64,000 nt of DNA from Paenibacillus oenotherae (GTDB lineage Bacteria; Bacillota; Bacilli; Paenibacillales; Paenibacillaceae). How positions within the stretch are numbered: position 1 is the stretch's first letter; each line of letters begins with the position of its first letter. The position numbers and the translations under genes are program-made. This document shows, one piece after another, positions 18,359-26,628 of the stretch. The DNA lies in NCBI RefSeq assembly GCF_019443105.1, contig NZ_JAHZIJ010000018.1, forward strand, positions 40,633-104,632, given 5' to 3'. Below the pieces are notes generated by a model that was not told the DNA's origin, made no database searches, and worked only from the letters and a program-made list of their open reading frames with translations.

Positions 18359-18832
18359 ATGAATAATTGCACAGTGGTTACGAAACCAGCCCTCAACCTG
18401 GTCGGTATCAGTTACTGCGGTCCATATTCGACGTTTCCAGATGAAGCTATTCGTTTGCAAAGCGAGTTTCTCTCAAGAAAGCATGAGTTGAATGGAGAAG
18501 TGAAATCCACGGCATTGCACAGCCCTTACTTCGGTAATGAGGCCTTTGCAACCTATTGGGCATGTTACGAGGTTGCCCATATGGATCAAGTTCCGCCAGG
18601 TATGGTTCAGTTCATTATTCCGGAGCATCATTATGCGATGGTAACCTGTACCAACAAACGGATTGGCGAAGGCTATGAGCAGTTGTTCGCATGGATGAAT
18701 GAACACAAGCTCATCAAGCAGGACAATGCCGTTTCATTAGAAATATTTTATATTGACGAGCATCTGGAGGAGGAGCCGGTTGAGCTGCTCATTCCGATTC
18801 AGGCCTCTGACCGTCAGGCTGTAGATATGTAG
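18359..18832 (+). CDS. GyrI-like effector-binding domain protein
   Basis: 157 residues from ATG 18359, chosen because GGGAGG is nine bases upstream; the frame is open further up without a good ribosome site. The sequence has the AraC effector-binding / GyrI-like pattern: KPALNLVGISYCGPY, a central ACYEVAHMDQVPPGMVQFIIPEHHYAMVTC, GEGYEQLFAWMNEHKL and a C-terminal LEIFYIDE...ELLIPI with a conserved Glu. There is no DNA-binding domain, so it is a stand-alone ligand-binding module. The transporter gene follows 28 bases later, so a role in small-molecule sensing for efflux is possible. Confidence 0.8.
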   Translation: MNNCTVVTKPALNLVGISYCGPYSTFPDEAIRLQSEFLSRKHELNGEVKSTALHSPYFGNEAFATYWACYEVAHMDQVPPGMVQFIIPEHHYAMVTCTNKRIGEGYEQLFAWMNEHKLIKQDNAVSLEIFYIDEHLEEEPVELLIPIQASDRQAVDM

Positions 18833-18860
18833 GAAGCAGGAACAGGAGAAAGCGAATGTT

Positions 18861-19820
18861 ATGACTGCAGCAAAATTTTATACACACCCCTTGGGCATCA
18901 TGGCTGCTTCAGTTGGAGCAACCCTGTTGTGGGGCAGTGCGTATCCTTTTATTAAATTAAGCTACGAAGCGCTCGATATTCACGCTAATGAAACATACGA
19001 GCAGCTGCTTTTCGCCGGTTATCGCTTCACCTTGGCGGGACTGCTCATTTTATTGTTTATGATTATAAGGCGGGAGCGGCTGGGATATCAGCGGGGCAGC
19101 GCAGGGCTGGTGGGCGGTATTGCGCTGCTGCAGACCGTACTGCAGTATACGTTCTTCTATATGGGCATGTCAATGAGCGCGGGAATGGTGGGAGCGGTAA
19201 TTGCGGGAGCGATTTCGTTCTTCCAAATATTGCTCGCTCATTTTTTTTATCGCGATGACCGTTTAACAGGCTCAACAGCACTTGGACTGCTGGTCGGCTT
19301 CACGGGGCTGATTGTACTGGGATTATACAAGCATCATGGCGACAACAGTATATTGTTCTCCACAGGTGAGCTGCTGCTGCTGGCCTCCGCCTTCACCAAT
19401 GCCTGCGCCAATCTATTGTCCAGGCGAGCTGCGGGAGCCTTCAGCGTCTCCTATATTAACGGCTACCAGATGGTGATGGGCGGAATCGTTCTATGTGCGA
19501 TCTCGGTATGGAAGACGGGTTGGTCACCATTTGTGTTCAATTGGCAATCCTCATTCATCCTGCTGCATCTGGCGGTTGTATCCGCGCTTGGTTTCATGCT
19601 GTGGAATAATGTGATGAAATATAACCGGGTTGGCAGCGTTTCGATGTATCTGTTCCTCATCCCGGTATTTGGCGTCGTGCAATCCTCGCTGCTGCTATCC
19701 GAGCAGCTTCACGCGGCCGTATTGCTTGCTCTTATGCTGGTGAGCCTGGGGATTATCATTGTGAACCGGAGAAAGGCAAGAGGTGAGCGCATTGACCATA
19801 AGCACGTTCGTGAGAACTGA
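18861..19820 (+). CDS. DMT-superfamily (EamA) transporter
   Basis: 319 residues with about ten membrane segments and two EamA-type halves. The N-terminal half begins GATLLWGSAYPFIKL, typical of the drug/metabolite transporter superfamily; the second half begins near GELLLLASAFTNACANLLSRR. It probably exports a metabolite or amino acid; the substrate cannot be read from sequence. It is close behind the effector-binding protein and may be co-transcribed with it. Confidence 0.88.
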   Translation: MTAAKFYTHPLGIMAASVGATLLWGSAYPFIKLSYEALDIHANETYEQLLFAGYRFTLAGLLILLFMIIRRERLGYQRGSAGLVGGIALLQTVLQYTFFYMGMSMSAGMVGAVIAGAISFFQILLAHFFYRDDRLTGSTALGLLVGFTGLIVLGLYKHHGDNSILFSTGELLLLASAFTNACANLLSRRAAGAFSVSYINGYQMVMGGIVLCAISVWKTGWSPFVFNWQSSFILLHLAVVSALGFMLWNNVMKYNRVGSVSMYLFLIPVFGVVQSSLLLSEQLHAAVLLALMLVSLGIIIVNRRKARGERIDHKHVREN

Positions 19821-19919
19821 CATGATAGAAGCCCCAGGCTTCAACCTGACCGCCCATTCTGCCGGGGCGATCAGCAGGCGAAGCGGTCTGCTATGAAGAG
19901 GGCTGGTGGAGATGAACGC

Positions 19920-20360
19920 ATGGGCTGGCCATCCTTGCTGCTGCGGGGAGCAATTGCAGGTCTAGGGGCAGGAATTGGCCTGGGTCTGCTGCTCAAGTGG
20001 CTGCAGATTGTGACGGAGGAAAGGGTCTACACGCTGCTGCTCAATATTGATTTTGTCCCATTCATGCCCCGGCGATTGCCGGAAACAGCGGAGTTTGCAC
20101 TTCATCTCGCTGTATCCCTCCCGCTGGGCATTCTATATGTATGGATGGTTGAAAGCAGGCTCAGACAGCCAATGCTGACAGGAGTCGTGCTAGGCTTGCT
20201 TGCGGCTCTGACATGGATTCCGCTGACACTCGTTTCAGACCGGGTTCCGTCTACGAATGATGGGCGGGCTCTGCTGCTGTGGATGTTGGGGCATCTTTGC
20301 TATGGCCTGCTATTATCGCTGTTTGTGAGGAGGGGGCGGCTTGAAGCTGGAAGGCATTAA
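19920..20360 (+). CDS. Small integral membrane protein
   Basis: 146 residues from ATG 19920, preferred because GGTGGAG is eight bases upstream; ATG 19893 is in frame but poorly preceded. It has four hydrophobic segments (LLLRGAIAGLGAGIGLGLLL, LHLAVSLPLGILYVWMV, LTGVVLGLLAALTWIPLTLV, LLLWMLGHLCYGLLLSLFV). Family and function are not recognised; its glycine-rich first helix is reminiscent of YagU-type proteins. It overlaps the following HAD gene by 20 bases. Confidence 0.7.
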   Translation: MGWPSLLLRGAIAGLGAGIGLGLLLKWLQIVTEERVYTLLLNIDFVPFMPRRLPETAEFALHLAVSLPLGILYVWMVESRLRQPMLTGVVLGLLAALTWIPLTLVSDRVPSTNDGRALLLWMLGHLCYGLLLSLFVRRGRLEAGRH

Positions 20361-21054
20361 GCTTCTGTTGTTTGATATTGATGACACGCTGTATGATTTC
20401 AGTGCCAATTGGGAGGAGGCGGTCTCGATCACCTTCGCGGGACATGGCCTGACTTGCCGGCTGGAGCAAGGAGCGGCTTGCCGAACCTTCAACCACTATA
20501 GCGAGCTGCGCTGGGAAGGGCTGGCGCGCGGTGAACTGACCTTTCAACAATACCGTCATTTGCGGCTGAAGGATACATTGCAGCAATTCGGACAAGAGTT
20601 GACGGAAGAGCAATCGGAATCGTTCACAAGGCTGTTCATCAGCAACAGCTTGTCGCTGCTCAAGTGCGATACGGACATAAAGGGCCTGCTTGAAAGGCTG
20701 GCCTGCTGTTATTCGCTAGGGGTCATATCGAATGGCGCGCATGATACGGCAAGAGAGAAGCTTGACGGGCTTGGTCTGAGGGAGCTGTTCCCTGAGGCTG
20801 GCATCATTGTCTCCGGCGATGTCGGCATCTCCAAGCCCAATCGCGAGATCTTCATGCTTGCCCTGAACCGTATGGGATGCACGGCTGAAGAGGCTCTGTT
20901 CATCGGCGACTCCTGGCCTGCTGATATCGTCGGAGCTATTGAGGCGGGAATATCTGCGGTCTGGCTCAACCCCACCGGAAAGGAGCCGCTTACCGCTCAT
21001 GAACCGGCCGCTGTCATTGCGCATTTGATGGAGCTGGAGGCAATGCTGCTATGA
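20341..21054 (+). CDS. HAD-family hydrolase (YjjG/YfnB-like)
   Basis: 237 residues from TTG with AGGAGGGGG directly upstream, inside the end of the previous gene. Motif I is FDIDDTLYD (D12, D14), motif II VISNGAH, motif III the K in GISKPNREIF, and motif IV GDSWPADIVGA. The helical cap with FNHYSELRW resembles nucleotide-type HAD phosphatases. It should dephosphorylate a small phosphorylated metabolite; the substrate is not known. Confidence 0.88.
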   Translation: MKLEGIKLLLFDIDDTLYDFSANWEEAVSITFAGHGLTCRLEQGAACRTFNHYSELRWEGLARGELTFQQYRHLRLKDTLQQFGQELTEEQSESFTRLFISNSLSLLKCDTDIKGLLERLACCYSLGVISNGAHDTAREKLDGLGLRELFPEAGIIVSGDVGISKPNREIFMLALNRMGCTAEEALFIGDSWPADIVGAIEAGISAVWLNPTGKEPLTAHEPAAVIAHLMELEAMLL

Positions 21055-21139
21055 TTGATTATTGCTGCCGCCTTTGCTGCTGGCCTCTCTTATGAGGGCG
21101 CGGAGTCGCTTGCAACATGAAAATGGAATAAAGGGTGAT

Positions 21140-21949
21140 ATGAGGATGACGATTGCACTTGCTGTGGTGGATGCCTTTACTTCCCAGCCGTTCCGTGGCA
21201 ATCCAGCAGCGGTATGCCTGCTGGAGGAGGGGGCGGAGGAAGGCTGGATGCAGAACATCGCTGCCGAGATGAATCTCTCGGAGACGGCATTTCTGATGCG
21301 TCAAGAGGATGGCAGCTATACCCTCAGGTGGTTTACACCGCAAGCAGAGGTTGATCTGTGTGGACATGCTACGCTGGCAAGCGCCCATTATTTGTGGGAA
21401 AGCGGGCATTTGGAGGCGGGGCAGCAAGCACGCTTTCATACGCGGAGCGGACTGCTTACAGCGGACAAGGTTGCGGGCGGCGTACAGTTAAACTTCCCTG
21501 CAGAGCCGGTCTCGCCTGCTGTTGCGCCGGAGGAGCTTATACAGGCGCTTGGCTTGATTCCGAGATATGTTGGACGCAACCGGATGGATTATTTGGTGGA
21601 AGTGGATAGTGAAGAGACAGTACGGACGCTGAAGCCTGATTATATGCTGCTGGGACAGGTGGAGACGCGGGGCGTCATCGTTACCAGCCGCGCGGAGCGG
21701 AATACAGATGCGGGCTATGATTTTGTCTCGAGAGCCTTCTTCCCGGCCGTAGGAGTGAATGAAGATCCTGTCACAGGATCAGCGCACTGTGCGCTGGCGC
21801 CTTATTGGCAGGGAAGACTGCGCAAGGAGGAGCTGCTTGCTTATCAGGCGTCATCACGCGGAGGCGTGCTTCAGCTGCGGGTCGAGGGAGACCGTGTTCT
21901 GATGGCGGGCCAAGCGGTTACGATATTAAGAGGCGTGCTGGAGGTATAG
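21140..21949 (+). CDS. PhzF-family isomerase/epimerase
   Basis: 269 residues from ATG 21140 (AAGGGTG just upstream; the longer frame to 21062 lacks a ribosome site). VVDAFTSQPFRGNPAAVC, NLSETAFLM with catalytic E48, TLRWFTPQAEVDLCGHATLA and NEDPVTGSAHCALAPYW are the PhzF signatures. The fold resembles diaminopimelate epimerase but uses a single general acid/base Glu. Phenazine synthesis is not implied, because none of the other phz genes is present. Confidence 0.92.
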   Translation: MRMTIALAVVDAFTSQPFRGNPAAVCLLEEGAEEGWMQNIAAEMNLSETAFLMRQEDGSYTLRWFTPQAEVDLCGHATLASAHYLWESGHLEAGQQARFHTRSGLLTADKVAGGVQLNFPAEPVSPAVAPEELIQALGLIPRYVGRNRMDYLVEVDSEETVRTLKPDYMLLGQVETRGVIVTSRAERNTDAGYDFVSRAFFPAVGVNEDPVTGSAHCALAPYWQGRLRKEELLAYQASSRGGVLQLRVEGDRVLMAGQAVTILRGVLEV

Positions 21950-22039
21950 TTATTGTGGCCGCAGCCACCGTCATGCGGATGACCGCTGTCCTGAAAGAAC
22001 GTGTCAAACATCAGAATTTCCAAGGAGAGGTGAATTCGC

Positions 22040-22765
22040 ATGATGGAGCGGACATTAGTTATTAGCGATATCCATGGCTGCTATGAACAGTTTCAATCCT
22101 TATTGAACCTTGCGGGCTATCACCCTTCAAGCGACAAGTTAATCCTGATCGGGGACTACGTGGACCGCGGGCCGGCGAGCAAGGAGGTTGTTGAAGAGGT
22201 TCGCACTCTCGTAAGCGAGCACGGCGCAGTCGCTTTGCGAGGCAATCATGATCAAAGGCTTGTAGATCTCATCCGATCAGGGGATTCGGATACGATGGAC
22301 AAGTTTTTGGCGCATGGCGGACAATCGACGGTTATCAGCTACTTGGGGCTGGATTGCGAGGAGGCGGATGTGGGTAAGGAGATGCTGGCGCAGGCGCGGA
22401 CTGCCATCATGGAGAAATATTCGCATCATATTGATTTCTTGGCGAATCTGCCCCTGTACGATGAGGATGCAGGGCATATTTATGTTCATGCTGGTTTAAA
22501 CCCTGCATTCCGTCAATGGAAGGATCAGCCCCCACATGATTTTATGTACATTAAGGACAACTTCTACCGGCATCCGACGGTCGTTGAGAAGACAGTTGTT
22601 TTCGGCCATACGAAAGCGATGGATATTCATAACAGCGCAGAGATTTGGTTCGGCAATGGTAAAATAGCGATTGACGGCGGCTGTGCCTACGGCATGCAGC
22701 TGAATGCGCTGGAGATCGACGTCAATGGAACGTACAGAACCTGGAAAACCATGCATAGTGGATAG
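22040..22765 (+). CDS. Metallophosphoesterase, PPP-type Ser/Thr phosphatase-like
   Basis: 241 residues. All metal-binding motifs are present: SDIHG, GDYVDRG, RGNHD, VHAGLNP and FGHTK. This combination is typical of bacterial PPP-type phosphatases and of symmetrical Ap4A hydrolases such as PrpE. GGAGAGGTG precedes the ATG (a second ATG is the next codon). Substrate may be phosphoprotein or a dinucleoside polyphosphate; sequence does not decide. Confidence 0.9.
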   Translation: MMERTLVISDIHGCYEQFQSLLNLAGYHPSSDKLILIGDYVDRGPASKEVVEEVRTLVSEHGAVALRGNHDQRLVDLIRSGDSDTMDKFLAHGGQSTVISYLGLDCEEADVGKEMLAQARTAIMEKYSHHIDFLANLPLYDEDAGHIYVHAGLNPAFRQWKDQPPHDFMYIKDNFYRHPTVVEKTVVFGHTKAMDIHNSAEIWFGNGKIAIDGGCAYGMQLNALEIDVNGTYRTWKTMHSG

Positions 22766-22860
22766 TTTTTTCAGGTTGTCGATGTCTCTATAACTCATGG
22801 GCGATTCTACGGACGGCTGCGACTACGCGGGTATGGCTATGGGAACAGCTCCGGAGAGCT

Positions 22861-22988
22861 CGAGAAACAGATCGAGAGACAGATCGAGAGACATCTCTAG
22901 AAACAGACCCAGCAACAGATCCAGCAACAGATCCAGAAACAGATCCAGAAACAGATCCAGAAACAAATCCAGAAACAAATCCAGAAAC
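22861..22988. repeat. 12-bp minisatellite (consensus CCAGAAACAGAT)
   Basis: Ten full 12-bp units and a partial one. The left units are diverged (CGAGAAACAGAT, CGAGAGACAGAT) and the right ones nearly identical (CCAGAAACAGAT, CCAGAAACAAAT), so the array seems to have grown towards the right. A plus-strand frame would read Asn-Arg-Ser-Arg repeats, but no ribosome site precedes it. Confidence 0.92.
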
Positions 22989-22998
22989 CGCAAGTATG

Positions 22999-23177
22999 CC
23001 TGCAAAACAGCAGGTTTTCTCTCGTTTTGGCCTGCATGATGTTGAAATTCCTGCAAGAGCGCAGGCATTTCATCGTATTTGTCCCCCATCGGCCAGTTTC
23101 GCCTCATATGCCTGCAGATTAGCAGGCATTCAATTGCCCAGTGCTTCTTTTAACCTTATTTCCTGCCCTTTCGCAGG
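22999..23177 (-). repeat. Four-stem CCTGC-N6-GCAGG intergenic element, copy 2 (inverted)
   Basis: Four perfect stems start at 22999, 23050, 23111 and 23162, a spacing of 51, 61 and 51. The orientation is opposite to copies 1 and 3: TTTCGCCTCATAT at 23097-23109 is the exact complement of ATATGAGGCGAAA at 54057 in copy 3. The interval 22766-23470 otherwise holds only the minisatellite and no supported gene. Confidence 0.85.
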
Positions 23178-23472
23178 CTTTTTGGCATGTCCAATCGTCC
23201 AATCCAGTAGCGAAGCCAGTAGACGCGATTTCGATTGAAGCCTATAGAAATCAAACAACCAATCAAAGGAGAAACTCTAATTGTAAATCCCTGGTTTTTT
23301 GTATAGATTCTTATTGATTTCTACCGATTCTACACAACCTATCGCAAAATAAAGTACTACAGTCTCCTCAGCAGATCCAGCACAGACATATAGTCTATTT
23401 GCATGCCATCCTCCGGCTATGTCTGCATCATCAAGAACAGGTTCCTAGTAACCCCCATTCGCACCTCACAGT

Positions 23473-23510
23473 GCCTCCCGTCAAGAGGAAGTTGCGGAGA
23501 GGCTTTTTTT
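23473..23510 (+). terminator. Rho-independent terminator upstream of the PadR operon
   Basis: Stem GCCTC-CCG / CGG-A-GAGGC with one bulge, followed by seven T. No gene lies in the preceding 700 bases, so it probably ends read-through from the phosphatase gene. Confidence 0.7.
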
Positions 23511-23552
23511 GAATTATAATACCTAGTAAATCTATGTATAGATTTACTAGGT
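23492..23552 (+). promoter_or_regulatory. PadR operon promoter with 32-nt palindromic operator
   Basis: TTGCGG (23492), a 17-base spacer and a perfect TATAAT (23515) form the promoter. The -10 is followed immediately by a palindrome with 14-bp perfect arms, ACCTAGTAAATCTA and its complement, around TGTA (23521-23552). It covers the expected start site, so a bound PadR dimer would block the promoter. This fits the autoregulation usual in the family. Confidence 0.8.
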
Positions 23553-23569
23553 ATAGGGGAAGGTGACGC

Positions 23570-23902
23570 ATGAAGGTTAATAAGGAGCTATTGAAGGGCA
23601 GTACGGTTATCATGATTCTGACCCTGCTGGATCGTAAGGAAATGTATGGCTACGAGATGATCAAAGAAATTGAGTGTCAGTCGGAGGGCGTATTCAGCTT
23701 GAAGGAGGGTACGCTATACCCTATTTTGCATATGCTTGAAGCCGAGCGATGGGTAGAGGCTTCTTGGAGCGAGCATGAGGGACGCAAGCGCAAATATTAC
23801 ACAATTACAGACGCCGGAAGAGGCCAATTAAAGGAAAAGAAGCAGGAGTGGAATCTGTTCAGAGGTGCATTGGAACGTGTTATCGGGGAGGGGCACGCAT
23901 GA
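23570..23902 (+). CDS. PadR-family transcriptional repressor
   Basis: 110 residues. The winged helix is typical: GSTVIMILTLLDRKEMYGYEMIKEI, then SLKEGTLYPILHMLEAERWVEASW and RKRKYYTITDAGRGQL. It is the short PadR-s2 type with a single C-terminal helix. It overlaps the next gene by ATGA and sits behind a palindromic operator, so it most likely represses its own operon in response to cell-envelope stress or a small molecule. Confidence 0.93.
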   Translation: MKVNKELLKGSTVIMILTLLDRKEMYGYEMIKEIECQSEGVFSLKEGTLYPILHMLEAERWVEASWSEHEGRKRKYYTITDAGRGQLKEKKQEWNLFRGALERVIGEGHA

Positions 23903-25197
23903 AGGAGCTTCATTCACATCCATTGGTGCAGCGGTTTCTGGCGGAGGTTTGCCGTTACGTGAGGGCGAAGGAGCAGCACAGTGATATTAAGGCCGAACTG
24001 GTAGATCACCTCGCTGACAGGATCATGGACTATACAAGCAGGGGGATTGAAAAGGAGGAGTCGATAGCGCTCGCGATAGCTGATATGGGAGCAGCTGATG
24101 TTGTTGGCAGCGGACTGCATCGCGTGCATCGTCCATTGATGGACTGGAGCCTGGCAGGCATATTGCTGCTGTTCATGGCGATGGGAATTTTCGCGGTTTA
24201 CTCGGCTCAAGCTGGCTGGCCGCAGTCGGGTAACGGCTATGATTTTGTAGGGAAGTCGGTCTTATTCAGTGTCTTGGGTATTGGGGCTATTACCGCTCTA
24301 TGGTTTTGCGACTACCGCAAGCTGAAATCTTACTCGCATTGGCTGTTTGCTATCGCATTGGCGTTAATGGCGGTTACCGCTGCTACTGGGATTGAAATTA
24401 ATGGGGCAACCAGATATCTCTCGATTGGAAGTTTTCAATTGGATACGGCCATGATCGGGATGTTCCTCCTTCTCCTCGCCCTGCCGGGAATGCCGCCTGC
24501 CAGGAACGTTAAACAAGACATCTTCGGAGTCGCCTATCGGCTGCTCATTCCGCTTGCTCTATTCCATATGTGCGAGAGCATGGCCGTAGGCGCTGTCTAC
24601 ACAGCCGGTTTCTTTATTCATTTGTGGCTGACAAGGCGCACCATGAAGCAGTTTTGGATCATTATCGCGGGGGTCTTTGCACTCATTGCTTTCGAAGGTA
24701 TTCGCAGCTCACCTTATTGGCTGGAGAGACTGACATCGTTTATGACCTTGAATGATCCTCAGGGCGCGGATTATTACGTCATTCAAACTATGGAGACATT
24801 TCGTTCAGCCGGTTGGAGCGGCCATGGTTTAGGTGCGTTTAATGAGCGGCTGCCTTTTCATCACAGCGATTCCGCCTTTGTCTATTTTATCTACTGCTTC
24901 GGATGGGGCGCAGGCATAGGAATCGCTGCAATGGCTTTGCTATTCATCGTGAAAGTAATCCAGCTTATCAGCAAACAGCGTGATGACTACGGAAAGCTGC
25001 TGCTCATTCTGCTGCTGACGATGCTGGGAGTGCAATTTATAATACCAATACTGATGGTTCTCGGGCTAGCTCCATATGTGGGAATTGCTTTTCCATTCCT
25101 AAGCTACGGCAACAATCAACTGCTGCTCCATTGTGTGACGGTCGGATTAATATTGACGATAAACAAGCGGCGCAACATGAGAACAAGCCTGAATTGA
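23899..25197 (+). CDS. SEDS-family (FtsW/RodA-like) membrane protein with permease-prefix domain
   Basis: 432 residues; ATG 23899 overlaps the PadR stop, which decides the start. Residues 1-75 form a soluble helical prefix (HPLVQRFLAEVCRYVRAKEQHSDIKAELVDHL...ADMGAADVVG) also found in other PadR-linked membrane proteins. About ten membrane segments of the SEDS glycan-polymerase fold follow. Recognisable parts are GATRYLSIGSFQLD, an extracellular loop with GWSGHGLGAFNERLPFHHSDSAF (the Asp matches the position of the essential RodA/FtsW Asp), and FPFLSYGNNQLLLHC. It is a divergent, regulated paralogue rather than the housekeeping ftsW or rodA. Confidence 0.88.
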   Translation: MKELHSHPLVQRFLAEVCRYVRAKEQHSDIKAELVDHLADRIMDYTSRGIEKEESIALAIADMGAADVVGSGLHRVHRPLMDWSLAGILLLFMAMGIFAVYSAQAGWPQSGNGYDFVGKSVLFSVLGIGAITALWFCDYRKLKSYSHWLFAIALALMAVTAATGIEINGATRYLSIGSFQLDTAMIGMFLLLLALPGMPPARNVKQDIFGVAYRLLIPLALFHMCESMAVGAVYTAGFFIHLWLTRRTMKQFWIIIAGVFALIAFEGIRSSPYWLERLTSFMTLNDPQGADYYVIQTMETFRSAGWSGHGLGAFNERLPFHHSDSAFVYFIYCFGWGAGIGIAAMALLFIVKVIQLISKQRDDYGKLLLILLLTMLGVQFIIPILMVLGLAPYVGIAFPFLSYGNNQLLLHCVTVGLILTINKRRNMRTSLN

Positions 25198-25203
25198 ACA
25201 AAA

Positions 25204-25247
25204 GGGAGTCTAATGGGGCATATAATGTCCCGGTAGACTCCCTTTTT
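25204..25247. terminator. Terminator shared by the convergent SEDS and lipoprotein genes
   Basis: Nine-bp stem GGGAGTCTA / TAGACTCCC with five T on the plus strand. An A-run on the other side makes it usable by the minus-strand gene at 25279-25446 as well. Confidence 0.9.
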
Positions 25248-25278
25248 GCGCTGCAATGAGAGCTGCTGGCTGCTTGGC

Positions 25279-25446
25279 TTACTCTACGGGAACCTCATCC
25301 AATGTGATTGCCGGCGGTAGCTTATCCGGGCTTGCTGCTAGCGGCGGTGACTGCGGCGGCTTGGCAGTTGGTGTATTATTCACTGAAGCGCATGCTGCAA
25401 GGGAGCATACGAGCAGGAAGAGGACTGCTGCATGTATCAATCTCAT
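25279..25446 (-). CDS. Small lipoprotein (55 aa)
   Basis: A minus-strand gene too short for routine calling. ATG at 25446 is preceded by AAAGGAGGAATGGT, an excellent ribosome site. The N-terminus MRLIHAAVLFLLVC ends in a lipobox SLAAC with C19 as the lipidated residue. The mature part is about 36 residues, rich in Pro, Ala and Ser (TPTAKPPQSPP), and ends in acidic residues. It should be anchored on the outer face of the membrane. Function unknown. Confidence 0.75.
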   Translation of the reverse strand: MRLIHAAVLFLLVCSLAACASVNNTPTAKPPQSPPLAASPDKLPPAITLDEVPVE

Positions 25447-25595
25447 ACCATTCCTCCTTTATCCGTTAATGTTCTGACGGGCGGGGATGCGGCAAAGTTG
25501 CGAACAACAGATTAATAGTAGGCAAGCTTCTGCGGATCATCTACAATATAGACGGATTCATTATAGCGTCATAAAGCGAGTGGAGGCTGCATCTG

Positions 25596-26042
25596 GTGGA
25601 TAATTACGGAATTAGTGCTGCGGGCTGTGTCATTCTGAACGAGAAGCGTGAAGTGCTGCTGCTCAGGCAAACGTATGACGGCTGCAAATGGTCGCTCCCA
25701 GGGGGACGCATAGATACAGGCGAGGCTGCATGGGAAGCTGCTGCACGGGAGAGCAGTGAGGAAATCGGCTTGACTGTGGATCAGTTGCAGCTTAGCGGAA
25801 TGTATTATTTGCCGCATCGGCACGCTTATTATTATGTTTTTATAGCCGGGAGCTGGTCTGGCATTCCGGTGCCTGATGGGGATGAGATTGACCGCTACGG
25901 TTTTTTTGCGCTGGATAAGCTGCCAGGGCCGATCACGAATTTCAATATTGAACGTATTCAAGATGCGCTGGAATATACGGGACATGCAAGGCTGCGGGAT
26001 CAAAATAACACGCGCCGCCAGCTTATTAACGGCAAGCTGTAA
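25596..26042 (+). CDS. Nudix hydrolase
   Basis: 148 residues from GTG. The Nudix box is complete: GGRIDTGEAAWEAAARESSEEIG matches GX5EX7REUXEEXGU. The N-terminus AAGCVILNEKREVLLLRQ and the WSLPGG strand are typical. It should hydrolyse a nucleoside diphosphate linked to another group; substrate is not predictable. GGAGG at about 25581 is a plausible ribosome site. Confidence 0.9.
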   Translation: MDNYGISAAGCVILNEKREVLLLRQTYDGCKWSLPGGRIDTGEAAWEAAARESSEEIGLTVDQLQLSGMYYLPHRHAYYYVFIAGSWSGIPVPDGDEIDRYGFFALDKLPGPITNFNIERIQDALEYTGHARLRDQNNTRRQLINGKL

Positions 26043-26089
26043 CGGACGCGCGGCAGATAGAGAGGGCTGTGGGATTAATTGCCCGCTAA

Positions 26090-26118
26090 TTGTAGGGGCT
26101 TACCGCCCATGCTATAAT
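26090..26118 (+). promoter_or_regulatory. Sigma-A promoter of the queDEC operon
   Basis: TTGTAG at 26090-26095, a 17-base spacer and TATAAT at 26113-26118. Transcription would begin near 26125, leaving a leader of only about 24 bases before queD, too short for a preQ1 riboswitch. Confidence 0.7.
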
Positions 26119-26148
26119 AAGCATATTGTAAAGGGCGAGGTGTGAAAC

Positions 26149-26628
26149 GTGACATACGAGATTCCGAGAAAGATTCAACAGCTCGGTGAGGATATTGAAG
26201 AACATCAGCTCCGTTACCATAACCGGCGGGTGCTCGTTTCCAAAGAGTTTACATTTGACAGCGCGCATCATCTGCATTTATATGAGGGCAAATGCAAGAG
26301 CTTGCATGGACATACCTATAAGCTCCAAACGATTCTGTCAGGGAAGATGGATGCTAGAGGATTAACGATTGATTTTGCTGATATGAAGAGGCTTGCGAAG
26401 GAGCGGATCATCGATAAGCTGGACCATCGTTACTTGAACGAGGTGCTGCCGCCTATGAATACGACGGCGGAGAACATGGTCGTCTGGATGTATGAGCAGC
26501 TCGATTGCGCTTTGCGGGAAGAGGGGCTTCATCCCAATATACGGCTTGAAGAAATTCGTCTCTGGGAAACGCCAACCAGCTATGCGGCTGTCACTCGGGC
26601 GTTGATGGAGGCGGATGAGAATGAGTGA
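26149..26628 (+). CDS. queD: 6-carboxy-5,6,7,8-tetrahydropterin synthase QueD
   Basis: 159 residues from GTG, with GAGGTG upstream. FTFDSAHHLHLYEGKCKSLHGHTYKLQ holds the zinc-binding His residues and the catalytic Cys. LDHRYLNEVLPPMNTTAENMVVWMYEQL and the late Glu (VRLWETP-like RLWETPTS) complete the active site. It converts 7,8-dihydroneopterin triphosphate to CPH4 in preQ0/queuosine synthesis. About 25 extra residues at the N-terminus are not part of the core. First gene of the queD-queE-queC operon. Confidence 0.95.
   Translation: MTYEIPRKIQQLGEDIEEHQLRYHNRRVLVSKEFTFDSAHHLHLYEGKCKSLHGHTYKLQTILSGKMDARGLTIDFADMKRLAKERIIDKLDHRYLNEVLPPMNTTAENMVVWMYEQLDCALREEGLHPNIRLEEIRLWETPTSYAAVTRALMEADENE

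Noticed and set aside
21140-21949. Phenazine biosynthesis
   Set aside because: PhzF-family proteins are common outside phenazine pathways, and no phzA-E or phzG gene is nearby.
22797-23039. Plus-strand open frame encoding Asn-Arg-Ser-Arg repeats
   Set aside because: It is produced by the 12-bp minisatellite, has no ribosome site and runs into the four-stem element.
26119-26148. preQ1 riboswitch expected before queD
   Set aside because: The inferred transcript leader is about 24 bases and contains no preQ1 aptamer pattern.
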